Shown here piece by piece: positions 6,250-7,241 of a stretch of DNA of 7,241 nucleotides. The stretch spans positions 1-7,241 of the forward strand of contig CAJQPD010000027.1 in NCBI GenBank assembly GCA_905480085.1, written 5' to 3'. The notes under the pieces were generated by a model. That model had not been told where the DNA came from. It made no database searches and saw only the letters and a list, made by a program, of their open reading frames with translations. The position numbers and the translations under genes are program-made. Every line of letters begins with the position of its first letter. The stretch's first letter is position 1. Source of the stretch: an uncultured Acidimicrobiia bacterium (GTDB taxonomy: Bacteria; Actinomycetota; Acidimicrobiia; Spongiisociales; JAENVV01).

Positions 6250-7068
6250 ATGACTGAAGGCCTTTCACACTGTTATCGCCACCCTGACCGGGAAACCGGG
6301 TTGGCTTGCTCCAACTGCGGTAACCCGATCTGTCCGGATTGTTCCGTGGATGCCGCCGTTGGCCAACGTTGCCTTGACTGCCACAAGGCGATTGGAACCA
6401 CCAGAGTCAGCCGGGGAACCGGAGCGGCAGCCCTCGGGCCGGTTACGAAAGCTTTGCTGGTTATCAACATCGCGGTCTACCTACTGCAGATGACCCGGGG
6501 TGGCGCCGACCTGGTCCTCCGGTTTGTCCAGGTCAATTCCTCCATTGTTGCCGATGGAACATGGTGGACGCTGGTGACGTCTGCGTTCATTCACTTCAAC
6601 CTCTGGCACATCGGTTTTAACGGTTATGCGTTGTATGTCCTCGGGCCCCGGGTAGAGGCCCGACTCGGGGCGGGACCGTTTTTCGGCCTCTATATGTTCT
6701 CGGCGGTCATGGGTGGGATCGGCGGCTACCTATTGGGTGGGTTGGGATTTGCGCAGATCGGCGCTTCGGGAGCCATCTATGGCATCGCCGGGTACTTGTT
6801 CTGGCACTGGTGGCCGTCCCGTCGATCGGCGCAGGGACGGCAAGGCTGGCAGTTGGTGCTGTGGCTGGTCGGGATCGGGATCGTGCTTCCCTTCGCTCTG
6901 GGAGGGGGGTTCATGTCCTGGCAAGGCCATTTTGGCGGGCTCATCGGGGGTCTGCTCGTTGCGGCCGGCTGGGACTTATTTGGAATCACCGACCGGGTCA
7001 AGCAAACCATTTTCGCGCTGGCACCGGCCGCGCTCGTTCTCGCCGGCATCGCGGTGTCAGTCTGGTAA
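6250..7068 (+). CDS. Rhomboid-family intramembrane serine protease with N-terminal zinc-binding module
   Basis: Rhomboids cleave substrate proteins within the membrane. The 272-residue protein begins with a cytoplasmic-type zinc module of paired ligands: Cys8/His11, Cys20/Cys23, Cys28/Cys31 and Cys41/Cys44, spaced like a B-box. A short linker leads to a membrane domain of six or seven hydrophobic segments starting near residue 65. Active-site features are complete: HxxxN at His120-Asn124 for the oxyanion region, GASGAIYG with nucleophile Ser173, and GHFGG with the partner His227 in a following helix. The protease is therefore predicted to be active. Similar zinc-finger rhomboids are common in actinobacteria; their substrates are mostly unknown, and the role of the zinc module (substrate or partner binding) is inference. 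The start is fixed by the ligand at residue 8. The gene is divergent from pfkA and 45 bases upstream of dnaE. Confidence 0.94.
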   Translation: MTEGLSHCYRHPDRETGLACSNCGNPICPDCSVDAAVGQRCLDCHKAIGTTRVSRGTGAAALGPVTKALLVINIAVYLLQMTRGGADLVLRFVQVNSSIVADGTWWTLVTSAFIHFNLWHIGFNGYALYVLGPRVEARLGAGPFFGLYMFSAVMGGIGGYLLGGLGFAQIGASGAIYGIAGYLFWHWWPSRRSAQGRQGWQLVLWLVGIGIVLPFALGGGFMSWQGHFGGLIGGLLVAAGWDLFGITDRVKQTIFALAPAALVLAGIAVSVW

Positions 7069-7098
7069 CGTCGAACCACACGCCTGTAATTCGCCTTC

Positions 7099-7104
7099 GG
7101 AGGT
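7099..7104 (+). promoter_or_regulatory. Ribosome binding site of dnaE
   Basis: GGAGGT lies 9 bases before the GTG at 7114. This strong Shine-Dalgarno match supports the GTG as the dnaE start even though no ATG precedes the conserved PHP motif. Confidence 0.7.
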
Positions 7105-7113
7105 CGATCTAGG

Positions 7114-7241
7114 GTGGCCCGGGACGGTTTTGCTCATCTTCACGTTCATTCCGAGTTCTCAATGCTCGATGGAGCGGCGCGTGTCAAAGATATGGTCAGG
7201 GTGTCGGTCGAGGACAATCAGCCGGCGATCGCCATCACCGA
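7114..7241 (+). CDS. dnaE: DNA polymerase III alpha subunit, N-terminal fragment (runs off the window)
   Basis: The open frame from GTG 7114 encodes 42 complete codons before the window ends. The start reads MARDGFAHLHVHSEFSMLDG, which is the opening of the PHP domain of bacterial replicative polymerase DnaE: HLHVHSE with its metal-binding His residues, followed by SMLDGA. The fragment ends in AIAIT, where the family normally continues with an Asp. DnaE is the catalytic subunit of the replicative polymerase holoenzyme. Only the PHP start is visible, so dnaE1 cannot be separated from the error-prone dnaE2 (ImuC) by sequence here. The lspA-rluD-dnaE neighbourhood, which resembles that of M. tuberculosis dnaE1 from memory, favours the replicative enzyme. 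It lies 45 bases after the rhomboid stop, on the same strand, with its own ribosome binding site. Confidence 0.9.
   Translation, partial: MARDGFAHLHVHSEFSMLDGAARVKDMVRVSVEDNQPAIAIT

Noticed and set aside
5561..6253. A 230-codon plus-strand frame opposite pfkA that runs just into the rhomboid start
   Set aside because: It covers conserved pfkA codons on the other strand, has no recognisable motif and no ribosome binding site; its end at the rhomboid ATG is coincidental.
7069..7113. Terminator or promoter between the rhomboid gene and dnaE
   Set aside because: The 45 bases contain no hairpin with a T-run and no convincing -10/-35 pair; only the dnaE ribosome binding site is supported.
1..7241. 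Mobile element, CRISPR array, toxin-antitoxin or defence system
   Set aside because: I saw no terminal inverted repeats, spaced direct repeats, transposase or recombinase motifs, or small paired genes; every stretch over 150 bases is covered by a core gene.

Overview
The window reads as a chromosomal housekeeping segment of a bacterium, most likely an actinobacterium (Actinomycetota), perhaps an uncultured deep branch such as Acidimicrobiia. This rests on four things. The isoleucyl-tRNA synthetase is the long, eukaryote-like type 2 form. The phosphofructokinase carries the GGEGT/PKTIDND signature known from Streptomyces-type enzymes. The rhomboid protease has the N-terminal zinc-binding module common in actinobacteria. 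The gene order ileS, lspA, rluD-like and dnaE resembles, from memory, the Mycobacterium ileS-lspA-rluD-dnaE1 neighbourhood. Base composition is moderately GC-rich. The lineage assignment is inference.

Layout, left to right. Bases 1-75 hold the last 24 codons of an unidentified plus-strand gene with an acidic, Pro- and Arg-rich tail. Its stop codon overlaps the stop of ileS, which runs on the minus strand back from 3245. A 146-base divergent region (3246-3391) carries a nested inverted repeat and start signals for both sides. Three tightly overlapping plus-strand genes follow: a DksA/TraR-type C4 zinc-finger protein, lspA (signal peptidase II) and an RluA/RluD-family pseudouridine synthase. 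The last of these ends 6 bases from the stop of a minus-strand pfkA (6-phosphofructokinase). A 68-base divergent gap (6182-6249) leads to a plus-strand zinc-finger rhomboid protease. After 45 bases comes the start of dnaE (DNA polymerase III alpha subunit), cut by the window edge.

Functionally this is core metabolism and information processing: tRNA charging, lipoprotein maturation, rRNA modification, glycolysis, membrane proteolysis and replication. The overlaps in traR-lspA-rluD point to translational coupling. Several minus- and plus-strand starts (ileS, pfkA, rhomboid) lack a Shine-Dalgarno sequence but have a TAnnnT box 7-9 bases upstream, which suggests leaderless mRNAs.

I see no CRISPR array, mobile element, tRNA, rRNA or defence cassette, and no convincing new multi-gene system. 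The most unusual feature is the IleRS active-site signature, where the canonical HxGH motif reads HYGN. Next are a DksA-like protein that has lost half of its coiled-coil-tip motif and a nested hairpin in the ileS upstream region.
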